Source: Galbibacter orientalis DSM 19592 (lineage in GTDB: Bacteria > Bacteroidota > Bacteroidia > Flavobacteriales > Flavobacteriaceae). Taken from it: 64,000 nt of DNA. The position numbers and the translations under genes were made by a program. Of this stretch, positions 54,060 through 63,336 are shown piece by piece (position 1 is the stretch's first letter; every line of letters begins with the position of its first letter). Location: positions 1,054,001 through 1,118,000 of the forward strand of contig NZ_JH651379.1 of the NCBI RefSeq assembly GCF_000260115.1, written 5' to 3'. The notes under the pieces are model-generated. The model did not search any database. It was not told the origin of the DNA and was given only the letters and a program-made list of their open reading frames with translations.

Positions 54060-54185
54060 AATCCCTCATGGAGGGCTTTATTCCTCGAAGCCTGCCCTGA
54101 TTTTACCGAAGGGCTCTACGTCGAAATGGGTTAAATTATTTTCCTTTGAATACCTCGGAGGCTTGTCTCGAGGTAATTGATTTAC
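54060..54185. repeat. Interspersed repeat family A, copy 4
   Basis: AATCCCTCATGGAGGG to TCTCGAGGTAATTGATTTAC, sharing the TTTACCGAAG, TCTACGTC and TTAAATTATT blocks of copies 1-3. It lies between the alpha-2-macroglobulin and isoaspartyl peptidase genes. Confidence 0.75.
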
Positions 54186-54225
54186 CAAAGATACGAACAG
54201 TATGCTATTTTATGCAGGAAATTAA

Positions 54226-55293
54226 TTACTTTCCGTAGATAGCAATTTCTAATTCCCCATCTCCGTTAATAGAAGCGCGATACATCCCTGCGGTATTAAA
54301 TTCCATCGCCATGTTTCCTTCATGGTCAATAGCAATAATACCTCCATCGCCACCCATGTTTGGCACTTTTTCTTGAATTACTATTCTAGCAGCTTCAGCC
54401 AACGATTTTCCGCCATATTCCATCATGGCAGAGATATCATAAGCCACAACTCCACGAATAAAATATTCTCCCCATCCTGTAGAAGAAACAGCACAAGTTT
54501 TATTATTTGCATAGGTTCCGGCACCAATAATTGGAGCATCTCCCACACGTCCCCAACGTTTATTGGTCATTCCACCTGTAGAAGTTCCTGCGGCTAAATT
54601 TCCATTTTTATCTAAAGCTGCACACCCAACAGTTCCAAATTTATCGTCTTTAATAAAAGGGTCGTAAAATGCAGTTTGATCATCATGGTCGAGTTCTATT
54701 TTTTCTCTTTTTTGGGCTCTTTTTAAAGAATTCATTCTATTTTCAGTATAAAAATAAGAAGGATCAACTAGTTCAATTCCTTGTTCCTTAGCAAACTGTT
54801 CTGCCCCTTCTCTAGCAAACATAACATGTTCGGAATTTTGCATAACCGCACGTGCAAGATTAATGGGGTTTTTAACTGTGGTTACACCTGCCACAGCACC
54901 TGCATTTAATGTTTTTCCATCCATTATTGATGCATCCAACTCATTCTTCCCGTCATTAGTAAAAACAGCTCCTTTTCCAGCATTAAATAGCGGAGAGTTT
55001 TCCATTACATTAATTGTTTTTTCAATTGCATCTAAGCTACTCCCTCCTTTTTCTAGGATAGCGTAGCCTGTTTCTATAGCTTCTTTTAATTTTGCTCTAT
55101 AGGCATTTTCCAGAGAGTCGCTCATATTCTTTTTTAAAATAGTCCCAGCGCCACCGTGAATAACAATTCCAAATTTATTTTTGCTTGGAGCTTCTTTTTG
55201 AGCAGGAGTTTCTTCCGTAGAAATTGTAGTAGTTTTTGACTGGCAAGAGAAGAAAAGAACCACAAAGGTTAATAAAAGGTATAGATTTCTCAT
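54226..55293 (-). CDS. Isoaspartyl peptidase / plant-type L-asparaginase (Ntn hydrolase), lipoprotein
   Basis: A 355-residue precursor with lipobox LFFSC (Cys17), placing it in the envelope. It starts IVIHGGAGTI (44-53), with the substrate-binding FNAGKGAVFT region. The autocleavage nucleophile is Thr221 in KFGTVGCAALDKNG, followed by STGGMTNKRWGRVGDAPIIGAGTYA. It matures into alpha and beta subunits and removes isoaspartyl residues or hydrolyses asparagine. Confidence 0.93.
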   Translation of the reverse strand: MRNLYLLLTFVVLFFSCQSKTTTISTEETPAQKEAPSKNKFGIVIHGGAGTILKKNMSDSLENAYRAKLKEAIETGYAILEKGGSSLDAIEKTINVMENSPLFNAGKGAVFTNDGKNELDASIMDGKTLNAGAVAGVTTVKNPINLARAVMQNSEHVMFAREGAEQFAKEQGIELVDPSYFYTENRMNSLKRAQKREKIELDHDDQTAFYDPFIKDDKFGTVGCAALDKNGNLAAGTSTGGMTNKRWGRVGDAPIIGAGTYANNKTCAVSSTGWGEYFIRGVVAYDISAMMEYGGKSLAEAARIVIQEKVPNMGGDGGIIAIDHEGNMAMEFNTAGMYRASINGDGELEIAIYGK

Positions 55294-55666
55294 GAAAATT
55301 ATTTAAATTAGGATGTTAGTGGTTACTAAATTACTTTATTCCCAACTCTTTCCCAACTTGTATCCTTTTTATTTGAACCATGGGAGTTTAAATTAATTTA
55401 GTTAAGGTTTTAATACAGAAGAAAAGAGAGGTTACAGATATGATACTTTTATCAGTAAATGTATTCGTATATGAAGAGTAGCATGTAACAATTCAAATAA
55501 TTTTCCACCCAATATAGCGTTGTTAGATTAAATATTAACATTGGTTTAGCACGGAAATAGTTGTTTTTTACATACATTGTCGGAAGTGGTTTTTTTATCA
55601 CTATTTTTACTCACGATTATAAATGAATATTTTTATTATATTTAAATTATAAATTTAACGATAACT
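55294..55666. other. 373-bp intergenic region
   Basis: AT-rich spacer between divergent units. No ORF, repeat or confident hairpin was recognised. It must hold the promoter of the unknown/DUF2335 pair. Confidence 0.5.
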
Positions 55667-55903
55667 ATGAAAAAAAACATAAGATATAGAACTGATTACC
55701 TTTTGCCTAAAAATAATTTTTTGGTCGGAATGGGTTCTATCTTAAATATAGCTGGTAGTTATTTTGAATACAATTACTCAAAATCAGATAACGAAGCAGA
55801 CTTAAAATCATTGACTTCGGATTGGGATAATGTTGGCCAAGATATTAGGAAATCCAAAATTAGTTTTGAGGAAGAAAATAAACATAAACTTTGTTTAAAA
55901 TAA
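55667..55903 (+). CDS. 78-residue protein of unknown function, partner of DUF2335 gene
   Basis: A soluble-looking protein starting MKKNIRYRTDYLLPKNNFLVGMGSILNIAGSYF, followed by a charged segment SKSDNEADLKSLTSDWDNVGQDIRKS. No domain name known to me. It ends 6 bp before the GTG of the DUF2335 gene, so the two are co-translated or at least co-transcribed. Function unknown. Confidence 0.68.
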   Translation: MKKNIRYRTDYLLPKNNFLVGMGSILNIAGSYFEYNYSKSDNEADLKSLTSDWDNVGQDIRKSKISFEEENKHKLCLK

Positions 55904-55909
55904 TTTCTT

Positions 55910-56428
55910 GTGTCTAAAAATAGAAAAGTTGATAATAAGTCTGCTATTAAGAAGACAAGTCAAGATATACCAGAAGAACTACAAGAAATAGAGGAAGATT
56001 TAACGAATTATAATCCAGAAATATTCAAAGGAGTTCCTCAAAAAAAGAAGGTAGAAATACTGCATAGTCTTTCCGTTGTGTCAATTCAGCATAGAAGTCA
56101 TTCAGGTCCTTTGCCAGATCCAGAAACTTTAATAAAGTATAATTCCGTTATTCCAAATGGAGCAGATAGAATTATGAAAATGGCAGAGAATCAACAAGCT
56201 CATAGAATAAGTATAGAAAACAGAGTTGTTGCAAGTCAATCAGCTCAAAGTAAATTAGGTCAAGTATTTGGATTAATAATTGGGTTAGTTGGAATAGGAT
56301 GTGGCACATTTTTAGCTGCTACAGGAGAACCTACAATTGGAGGAATTATTGCTGGCGGAACTGTAGTTAGTTTAGTTTCCGTTTTTGTGATTGGTAAATC
56401 AGCTCAACGAAAAAGTTTAGAAGAGTAG
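55910..56428 (+). CDS. DUF2335 domain membrane protein
   Basis: A 172-residue protein starting at GTG. It has an acidic N-terminal region (20-45), the conserved segment HSGPLPDPETLIKYNSVIPNGADRIMKMAENQQAHR (about 64-99) that marks DUF2335, then two membrane helices (about 118-137 and 141-162) and a short basic tail. Function unknown. Members are sporadically distributed and often near mobile or defence genes, but this is only suggestive. It is coupled to the 78-residue gene upstream. Confidence 0.78.
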   Translation: MSKNRKVDNKSAIKKTSQDIPEELQEIEEDLTNYNPEIFKGVPQKKKVEILHSLSVVSIQHRSHSGPLPDPETLIKYNSVIPNGADRIMKMAENQQAHRISIENRVVASQSAQSKLGQVFGLIIGLVGIGCGTFLAATGEPTIGGIIAGGTVVSLVSVFVIGKSAQRKSLEE

Positions 56429-56546
56429 TATAGTTTCTTAAATTACTCCAACTAACGATTAAAATCATTCTTAACTATTAAAATTAGTCATCTTACTACC
56501 ATTTTTTCTATAAGTTACTTACTTTTATAGTTCATTTAGAAATAAT

Positions 56547-57089
56547 ATGGCAATTAAAAAACCTTTCAATTTAAATAAATGGGTAGAAGAAAACAGAGGA
56601 CTCTTAAAACCTCCTGTTGGAAATAAAAACCTTTATAAAGAAGCCGACGATTACATTGTAATGGTAGTGGCTGGTCCAAATGCCCGTAAGGATTATCATT
56701 ACAACCAAACGGAAGAGCTTTTTTATCAAATAGAAGGAACTATAGAAGTTCATGTCCAAGATGAAGGGGAGAAGAAAATTATGGAGTTAGGCCCTGGAGA
56801 TATGTATTTACATCCTGCAGGAATTCCTCATAGCCCTATTCGTTCAGAAGGTTCTATTGGTTTAGTTATTGAAAGAAAACGTGATAAGCTTAATATTGAA
56901 GACGGATTATTGTGGTTTTGCGATAATTGTAATCATAAATTATATGAAGTTCGTTTTCCATTAAATGATATAGAAAAAGATTTTTTGAAGCACTTTAAAC
57001 ACTTTTATAATAGTAAAGAATTACGAACATGTGATAATTGTGGAACGGTGATGCCTATTGATGAACGTTATGTAGCTGATGAAGATTAA
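56547..57089 (+). CDS. 3-Hydroxyanthranilate 3,4-dioxygenase
   Basis: A 180-residue cupin dioxygenase of the kynurenine pathway, opening 3-hydroxyanthranilate toward quinolinate. Iron ligands are His51 and Glu57 (HYNQTEE) and His95. The bacterial C-terminal rubredoxin-like site has CDNC at 125-128 and 162-165, the same positions as in the characterised Cupriavidus enzyme. No other kynurenine gene is adjacent. The aldehyde dehydrogenase at 61371 could act in the same or a related route. Confidence 0.94.
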   Translation: MAIKKPFNLNKWVEENRGLLKPPVGNKNLYKEADDYIVMVVAGPNARKDYHYNQTEELFYQIEGTIEVHVQDEGEKKIMELGPGDMYLHPAGIPHSPIRSEGSIGLVIERKRDKLNIEDGLLWFCDNCNHKLYEVRFPLNDIEKDFLKHFKHFYNSKELRTCDNCGTVMPIDERYVADED

Positions 57090-57226
57090 TATGGGTTTTT
57101 GTAACGAAATGTCTCCTGCCTGTCGATATGACTTCGGAATATAAAATAAATGAATTTATTATCTGTAAAGCTATTTCTAGAAGATTTATAACCTTGCATG
57201 AAAGCATCTATAAAATGAGGTTCTAG

Positions 57227-57404
57227 TTTAGAATTACGTTGATTATTTGTTAGCTCTAATACCAATCCAAATGCCAGTGACTTCATGCTTTTCATTTCTT
57301 TTGCTCGCCCAAACGAAACAAAGAAAAAGGCGCTTTATCCAATGCATTCTGCGGATAAGGATTTTAGCTTCGCTAGTCACCAACACTGTTTTTAACTAGA
57401 GTTT
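57227..57404. repeat. Second copy of the 45.6-kb repeat core, with internal deletion
   Basis: From AGTTTAGAATTACGTTGATT to CACCAACACTGTTTTTAACT, matching 45619-45872 but lacking about 80 bp of its centre. It does not carry the AGGGCAAACTCAT terminal repeats. Short ORFs inside are not considered genes. Confidence 0.75.
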
Positions 57405-57590
57405 TTCTATAATTTAAGTCACAGATACAGGGATTTATATAACAGAATTTTCTTAATACTTTGTACTAAATACCAAGTACCAAAATAATATTAGTGAATT
57501 TGTGACAGTAATTTTACTTTAATATGCTATCTTACAGTGTGTTAAGTCTATGAGAGTAGACCGTAGTTAGTTTCAGGAGTATCTGTCTTT
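57405..57590. other. Spacer downstream of the repeat
   Basis: No gene or clear signal seen, only AT-rich sequence before the PepSY stop codon. Confidence 0.45.
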
Positions 57591-58628
57591 TTATGCAATC
57601 TTTTTTCTTTTAAGCCAAATATAGTAACCTGTAATGGATAAAAATGGCCCTGAAAGTCCGACTATACAGTACAGAATTTTACTAAATAAGCCTCCATATT
57701 GTCCAAAGTGAAGTGGGAGAATACTACTGTTAAATTTAGTACTGAAATTGGCTTCGCTAATTTTGGTAACGGCTTTAATATCCCCCGATTTATAATCTAT
57801 TAAAACCTTGTTATAATATTCGCTTAAGTAAAAAGCATCCCCTTTAAAAACACCATTCACCGTAATACTACTTTTTGGAGAAGTAGGGAGTCTAAGGTAG
57901 GTGGGAGTAAAATCTGGGTACTGTTTTTTTATAGTTTTTAATGCTGCTTCTACGGAAGTTTCTACTGTTGGAGGAGCTGGTTCTACTGCTTTTTTAAGTC
58001 CAGAGGTAACCACTTTGTAGGCTAAAAATATACCAGTAAAAACAATAATTAAATTTAGAAATAACGCCCAAACTCCAACATAACGGTGTAAGGAAGAGTA
58101 GTAATTTCGTTTGTTTTTACTACTTATTTTTGTTTGGAATAGCAGTGTTTTAAAAATAACTTTTCGGTAAAGAATGATTCCCGTAATTAATGAAAGGAAA
58201 AAACATATTCCTGCTAAAAGCACCAAGAAACGCCCTACAATACCAGCATGTAACGAGTAATGAAGTTTAAGAATCCACTTTGTAAAATGGGTGTTGGCAT
58301 TTATAACTTTGCTTATTTTTCCTGTGGAAGGGTTTACAAAAGCGTATTTTCTAGCTTCGGGAGTTCTTAAATTAAAAATTATTGTTTTTCCTTCTTCAAA
58401 CTTAATAATCCGCTTATCCCAATTAGGAAATTTTTTCTGAACTTCAGCAATTGCTTTATCTAGTTGTAAGTCGTTAGTTGTTGTTTCAACTTCATAACTA
58501 TCAAAAATCAGTAAATCAATATCGTCTGTAAAAACCAACACAGAGCCCGTAATACCCAAAGCGAATAAAAAGATACCCGCAATGATACCGAAGTACGAAT
58601 GGTATTTTAAAAGGACTCTGTTGTTCAT
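57591..58628 (-). CDS. PepSY-associated transmembrane protein, operonic with a TonB receptor
   Basis: A 345-residue inner-membrane protein with four helices. The N-terminal HSYFGIIAGIFLFALGITGSVLVF and the central LHYSLHAGIVGRFLVLLAG and SSLHRYVGVWALFLNL carry membrane histidines. A PepSY-like domain lies around 210-290, and the protein ends in a helix and a lysine-rich tail. It probably reduces or processes an iron chelate in the periplasm. It starts 12 bp after the TonB receptor stop, on the same transcript. Confidence 0.88.
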   Translation of the reverse strand: MNNRVLLKYHSYFGIIAGIFLFALGITGSVLVFTDDIDLLIFDSYEVETTTNDLQLDKAIAEVQKKFPNWDKRIIKFEEGKTIIFNLRTPEARKYAFVNPSTGKISKVINANTHFTKWILKLHYSLHAGIVGRFLVLLAGICFFLSLITGIILYRKVIFKTLLFQTKISSKNKRNYYSSLHRYVGVWALFLNLIIVFTGIFLAYKVVTSGLKKAVEPAPPTVETSVEAALKTIKKQYPDFTPTYLRLPTSPKSSITVNGVFKGDAFYLSEYYNKVLIDYKSGDIKAVTKISEANFSTKFNSSILPLHFGQYGGLFSKILYCIVGLSGPFLSITGYYIWLKRKKIA

Positions 58629-58640
58629 GGTTGTATCTTT

Positions 58641-60989
58641 CTATAAGTTTACTGTAAGTGATACATTAAATTGTGTTCCGTTTGCCTTAATATAATTGGA
58701 GTCTCTAGCATTCCATTGAGAAATCGGATTATAATAATCTTCATTCAACAAGTTTTTAATACCTAAGCCTACCTTTGTAGAAGGAGTTAGTTGATAATTT
58801 GTTGTAAGATTTAATATGTTAAAACTATCAACAGGACCTTTACCATAGGTGTAGCTTCCATTATCATTTGGTTCAAAACGGTTTCTATCTCCACTGTAGA
58901 TATAAGAAAGGCGAGCATCAAATTTGTTATTCCATTTGTAAGACACATAAGAAACTATTTTAACAGGAGGAATTCTGTCTCCTCCCATATAAGTATCGTA
59001 ATCTCCACTATCTTGACTGTCTATTTTTCCTTCAGTATAAGAAACCGAAGTTCCAAAATTTACATTTCTTGCGAGTTCTGTATCCATAGAAACTTCAAAA
59101 CCATATACTTTTTCTGGCTGACGTAAAATCTCAAACGCACCACTAGCAGTTTCACTGTAAGTAGAACCTAAATCTGAGGTGCTTATAAAGTAAGCTCCGC
59201 TTAAATTAGTTCTTCCTAGGTGACTGTTAAAGCCTATTTCGTAGTTGTTTGCAATTACAGCTTCGGAATTAATCTCGTTAACTGTATTTTCTGTTGCAGA
59301 GCGAAGTGTTCTTCCTAAATCTGCAATAGAAAAACTTTGAGAGAAACTTATAAAGGGTTTAAAAATACTCCATTTGTTATATCGTAATCCAGCGTTAAAA
59401 GTAGTTGCATTATAGTCTAACTCGCCTCCTGTTATGGCATCACCCCCACTATTAGGAGTAGTTTCTCCTACGTTATATCTTGTAAGAGTTGTGTAATCTG
59501 GAATCTCGATATTTATGTTTTCAAAACGAATTCCAGCTTTTAAAACAAAGTTTTTATAAAGTGTTTTTAGTTGAGCATAAGGCGCAAAGTTTGTCATATC
59601 CATTTGCGGAACCCAATCACGACCATCAACTAATTCTTGCTCTGTTTTATCATTTAAAACATCAACACCATAAAGAATATTTCCTGTTACTTCTCCAAAT
59701 GTATAAGGTGTTTTTAAATTAAAACGAGCTCCTTTTTTTGCTGATAAAATGGATGATTGTCCGCCATCATAGCCTAAGTTTGGATCGTAAAAGCTATCTG
59801 TATACCCATATACGGTTTTAAAATCTTGCATATAAAGGTTCAATCTAAAATCTGTTTTCCCGAAGATATCATCATAATCATACGTTAATTGTGCATTATG
59901 GTTATATCTATTTCCTTGATCTTGACCTAAATCCTCACCAAGTACTCCAATAGTTGGTGTTTCACCATAAACCCCAACCTGCGGAACGTAATCTGTATCT
60001 TGATTGCTGCTGAAATAATTATACATTAATTCCACTCGTTGCTTTTCGGTAATTTGATAGTTAAGTTTCCCGAATAAACTATACTGGCTAGTTTCTCCTA
60101 ACCCATAAAACGGAGAAATTACCTCACCATTAGCATCTTTATAAATGCCTGTTTGTCTAAAGCTTCCACTAGCAACATATCCTAATTTATTAAGTTGCCC
60201 AGAGAAAGTTTGAGTTACTTTAGCTCCAACAGTATTGTTAATGTCTACCAATGCCCCTTCAGCGCCAACATACGTGGTGCTTTCTAATTTTTTGCTAGCA
60301 TGTGGTTTTTTGGTAATATAATTTACAATACCACCATCGGCACCATTCCCATAAATAGCAGTTGCACCTTTAATAACCTCTACTCTCTCTAAAGTACTTG
60401 GATCTATAGTATTTACATCTCTTCCTCCTGATCTTAGTGGGGTAGACTGCGGAATTCCATCAATTAAAACCAGCATTCTTCTACCTCTTAATGTTTGCCC
60501 GGTACTACTTGTTTGGTTAGAACTTAGAGACATCCCAGGAACTTCTGTTAAAACATCGGCAACAGAATTACTTGTTTGCGCTAAATTTTCCACTTGTTTT
60601 GAAGTTATAACAGAAACAGAAGAAGGAACTTCATCTAGTGTTTCTCTGGTTCTATTGGAAGTAATTACAACTTCGTTTAACTGCTCCATTGATTCTTCTA
60701 ATACAACATTGATTTCTGTTGTAGTATTGTTTTTAACTTCTACTTTTTTTGTGATAGTAGTAAAACCAATAGCAGAAAATTTAAGGGTATACAATCCGTT
60801 TTGAAGATTCTCTAAACGGTAAGTACCATCGTTGGCTGTAGTAACGCCTTTATTATTTTCTTTTATTACAACCGAAATATATGGGATGCCCTCATTTGTA
60901 TTATCTACTACCTTCCCTTGGATACCTCCTTCTTGTCCATAAATGGCTATGGAGCTGATGAAAAACAGTATAAAAGTTAAATATTTCAT
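58641..60989 (-). CDS. TonB-dependent receptor, siderophore type
   Basis: A 782-residue outer-membrane receptor: signal peptide MKYLTFILFFISSIAIYGQ, a carboxypeptidase-regulatory-like domain (about 22-105, GIQGKVVDNTNEGIPYISVVIKEN), a plug (about 115-225, with NSVADVLTEVPGMSLSSNQ and RRMLVLIDGIPQSTPLRSGGRDV), then a beta-barrel to the C-terminal QFNVSLTVNL. The plug and the associated PepSY gene favour a ferric siderophore. Promoter TACTTTTG at 61024-61031, with an inverted repeat between it and the start codon. Confidence 0.93.
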   Translation of the reverse strand: MKYLTFILFFISSIAIYGQEGGIQGKVVDNTNEGIPYISVVIKENNKGVTTANDGTYRLENLQNGLYTLKFSAIGFTTITKKVEVKNNTTTEINVVLEESMEQLNEVVITSNRTRETLDEVPSSVSVITSKQVENLAQTSNSVADVLTEVPGMSLSSNQTSSTGQTLRGRRMLVLIDGIPQSTPLRSGGRDVNTIDPSTLERVEVIKGATAIYGNGADGGIVNYITKKPHASKKLESTTYVGAEGALVDINNTVGAKVTQTFSGQLNKLGYVASGSFRQTGIYKDANGEVISPFYGLGETSQYSLFGKLNYQITEKQRVELMYNYFSSNQDTDYVPQVGVYGETPTIGVLGEDLGQDQGNRYNHNAQLTYDYDDIFGKTDFRLNLYMQDFKTVYGYTDSFYDPNLGYDGGQSSILSAKKGARFNLKTPYTFGEVTGNILYGVDVLNDKTEQELVDGRDWVPQMDMTNFAPYAQLKTLYKNFVLKAGIRFENINIEIPDYTTLTRYNVGETTPNSGGDAITGGELDYNATTFNAGLRYNKWSIFKPFISFSQSFSIADLGRTLRSATENTVNEINSEAVIANNYEIGFNSHLGRTNLSGAYFISTSDLGSTYSETASGAFEILRQPEKVYGFEVSMDTELARNVNFGTSVSYTEGKIDSQDSGDYDTYMGGDRIPPVKIVSYVSYKWNNKFDARLSYIYSGDRNRFEPNDNGSYTYGKGPVDSFNILNLTTNYQLTPSTKVGLGIKNLLNEDYYNPISQWNARDSNYIKANGTQFNVSLTVNL

Positions 60990-60998
60990 TATTATTCT

Positions 60999-61019
60999 TA
61001 TTTAGATTTGTTTAAAATA
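60999..61019. promoter_or_regulatory. Candidate operator upstream of the TonB receptor operon
   Basis: TATTTAGAT (60999-61007) and the partly complementary GTTTAAAATA (61010-61019) form an imperfect inverted repeat lying between the -7 element and the ATG, at or just after the likely transcription start. Repression by an iron-responsive protein is an inference. Confidence 0.35.
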
Positions 61020-61023
61020 GCAG

Positions 61024-61031
61024 CAAAAGTA
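61024..61031 (-). promoter_or_regulatory. -7 promoter element for the TonB receptor operon
   Basis: TACTTTTG on the minus strand matches TAnnTTTG, 34 nt before the ATG at 60989. Confidence 0.55.
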
Positions 61032-61370
61032 CGCTCATTTTACTCTTATCCAAATATTATGAATGTTAATTTTCTATTTTCTTCTAATAAGTAAGAGTAT
61101 TCTTATTTTTCTGATGTATGAAGGATTTGTTGGTTTCAGGGAGGGTTTAAAATCTTATAATTTTGCTACAAATACTAAGAGATAATTTCTCCTGTTTGAT
61201 GGGGTGGAAATAATGATGTATGTTTGGATTCATCACAAAAAATAGCCTGCTATATCCCTTTGTTTTAACAGTATATAGGGGTTTATTTTTAGCTTACCGA
61301 ATGTGGCTTTCCATAAAGAATTTGTATTTTCGTGATTATTGAAACATAAATGAGTTAAAAAGTTATAAAT
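61032..61370. other. Divergent intergenic region before the aldehyde dehydrogenase gene
   Basis: AT-rich. TATTTTCG at 61325-61332 is the closest -7-like sequence for the plus-strand gene. No gene seen. Confidence 0.45.
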
Positions 61371-62924
61371 ATGACAATTAATATAAGTGATTCTAAAATT
61401 TCTGAAGCGTTAAATCAATTAGGAGTTAAAACTGAAAATTTAGGAAGTTCAACAGGGAGCAATTGGTTTGCATCTGGAGAAGAATTAATTTCTAAATCTC
61501 CTGTAGATGGTGTTATTATTGGTAAAGTAAACCAAACTACAGCTGAAGATTATGAAAAAGTGCTTCAAACTGCAGAAGGAGCTTTTAAAGAATGGCGTAA
61601 AGTAACTGCACCCCAACGTGGAGAGATAGTAAGGCAATTTGGAGATGAACTTAGAAAACACAAAGCTTCTTTAGGGAAATTAGTGTCTTATGAGATGGGG
61701 AAGTCGTACCAAGAAGGTTTAGGAGAAGTTCAGGAAATGATAGATATCTGTGATTTTGCAGTAGGGTTATCTCGCCAATTGCATGGCCTTACTATGCATT
61801 CAGAACGTCCAGGACATAGAATGTATGAACAATACCATCCATTAGGAATTGTAGGAATTATTTCTGCTTTTAATTTTCCGGTGGCGGTTTGGGCTTGGAA
61901 TACAGCTTTAGCTTGGGTTTGTGGAGATGTTTGTGTTTGGAAACCATCAGAAAAAACACCTTTAACGGCTGTTGCTTGTCAGAAATTAATAGGGAATGTT
62001 ATAGAAGCAAACAATTTGCCAGAAGGGATTTCTTGTTTAATAATAGGCGATTATAAAGTTGGAGAATTACTTACAAATGATAAAAGAGTTCCGTTGGTTT
62101 CTGCAACTGGGTCTATAAGAATGGGAAAAATAGTAGCACAGGCTGTTGCGGCTCGCTTAGGGAAATCTCTACTAGAATTAGGAGGTAATAATGCCATTAT
62201 TGTTACGCCAGACGCAGATATTAAAATGACGGTTATTGGTGCTGTATTTGGTGCTGTTGGAACTTGTGGGCAGCGTTGTACGTCTACACGCCGACTTATA
62301 GTGCATGAAACTATGTATGACCAAGTTAAAAATGCGCTTGTAGAAGCATATAAACAGCTTAGAATAGGAGATCCTTTAGATGAGAATAATCATGTTGGGC
62401 CACTTATAGATAAAGATGCTGTTGCTAATTATTTAAATGCTTTAGCTGAAGTTAAAAAAGAAGGAGGTACAGTTTTAGTTGAAGGTGGTGTGCTTGAAGG
62501 GAAAGGTTATGAAAGCGGATGTTACGTAAAACCTGCAATTGCCGAAGCTGAAAATCATTTTGAAATTGTGCAGCATGAAACATTTGCTCCTATTCTTTAT
62601 TTAATGAAGTATAAAGGTGGTGTTGAAAATGCTTTGGAACTTCAAAATGGGGTAGTGCAAGGCTTATCTTCAGCAATTATGACTAATAATTTAAGAGAAG
62701 CAGAACACTTTTTATCTCACCAAGGATCCGATTGTGGCATTGCAAATGTAAATATAGGAACTAGTGGTGCCGAAATTGGGGGTGCTTTTGGTGGCGAAAA
62801 GGAAACAGGAGGAGGAAGAGAAAGTGGTTCCGATGCTTGGAAAGTGTATATGAGACGTCAAACCAATACCATTAATTATACAACTGAACTTCCGTTAGCA
62901 CAAGGAATAAAATTTGATTTATAA
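61371..62924 (+). CDS. Aldehyde dehydrogenase, ALDH7-like (antiquitin / piperideine-6-carboxylate dehydrogenase type)
   Basis: A 517-residue NAD(P)-dependent dehydrogenase. The catalytic glutamate is Glu269 in LLELGGNNAI and the catalytic cysteine Cys303 in GQRCTSTRR. The segment YHPLGIVGIISAFNFPVAVWAWN and the overall length match the ALDH7 group, whose members oxidise alpha-aminoadipate semialdehyde in lysine catabolism. The substrate could instead be an aminomuconate semialdehyde in tryptophan catabolism, given the dioxygenase at 56.5 kb, but the sequence favours ALDH7. Confidence 0.88.
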   Translation: MTINISDSKISEALNQLGVKTENLGSSTGSNWFASGEELISKSPVDGVIIGKVNQTTAEDYEKVLQTAEGAFKEWRKVTAPQRGEIVRQFGDELRKHKASLGKLVSYEMGKSYQEGLGEVQEMIDICDFAVGLSRQLHGLTMHSERPGHRMYEQYHPLGIVGIISAFNFPVAVWAWNTALAWVCGDVCVWKPSEKTPLTAVACQKLIGNVIEANNLPEGISCLIIGDYKVGELLTNDKRVPLVSATGSIRMGKIVAQAVAARLGKSLLELGGNNAIIVTPDADIKMTVIGAVFGAVGTCGQRCTSTRRLIVHETMYDQVKNALVEAYKQLRIGDPLDENNHVGPLIDKDAVANYLNALAEVKKEGGTVLVEGGVLEGKGYESGCYVKPAIAEAENHFEIVQHETFAPILYLMKYKGGVENALELQNGVVQGLSSAIMTNNLREAEHFLSHQGSDCGIANVNIGTSGAEIGGAFGGEKETGGGRESGSDAWKVYMRRQTNTINYTTELPLAQGIKFDL

Positions 62925-63336
62925 TAGCATAATCATACTTTCTACATAAAAAGGAGGCTATCAGGCTTAGCTAATCGAAGTTTTTAAACATCTAACTCTT
63001 AAATATTATCTTAAACTTGATAGGATACTCTTATTGTTAGTTGTTTAAAAACTTCAACAAGCTCATTTTTAAAGTTATAAATTACTTTTTAGACGGCTGT
63101 TTTTAATATTGTAAAACACTATTATTCGATAAAAAAGTAGGCTTAAACCCTAAACTATAGTAACTTAATTACCAAGGTTAATAAATATTTTCAGAAAGTA
63201 TCCCTTTTGCTGTTAAAAATAGAAAGCAAAATTTTAAAAAGCTTCCTTTCTAAAATAAATATTTTATCCCAGTAACAACTTGTCTTTACTTTTTTTGCAG
63301 CGAAACGGTCTTGCGTCTTTATCTGAAAAGTACAGA
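62925..63336. other. Intergenic region with a degenerate repeat
   Basis: Contains a decayed relative of the 39.9-kb element (62954-63100) and, near 63300, the sequence GCGAAACGGTCTTGCGTCTT related to repeat unit B. No gene. Confidence 0.55.
62954..63100. repeat. Degenerate relative of the 245-bp element
   Basis: The segment with ATATTATCTTAAACTTGATA and ACTTCAACAAGCTCAT aligns with ATGTTATCCTGAGCTTGTCG and ACTTCGACAAGCTCAG of the 39.9-kb element, and the right end ATTACTTTTTAGACGGCT matches its right arm. Only a single 14-bp unit is present. Confidence 0.6.

Noticed and set aside
57086-57295. 69-residue minus-strand ORF
   Set aside because: It extends into the repeat copy at 57227 and has no recognisable domain.
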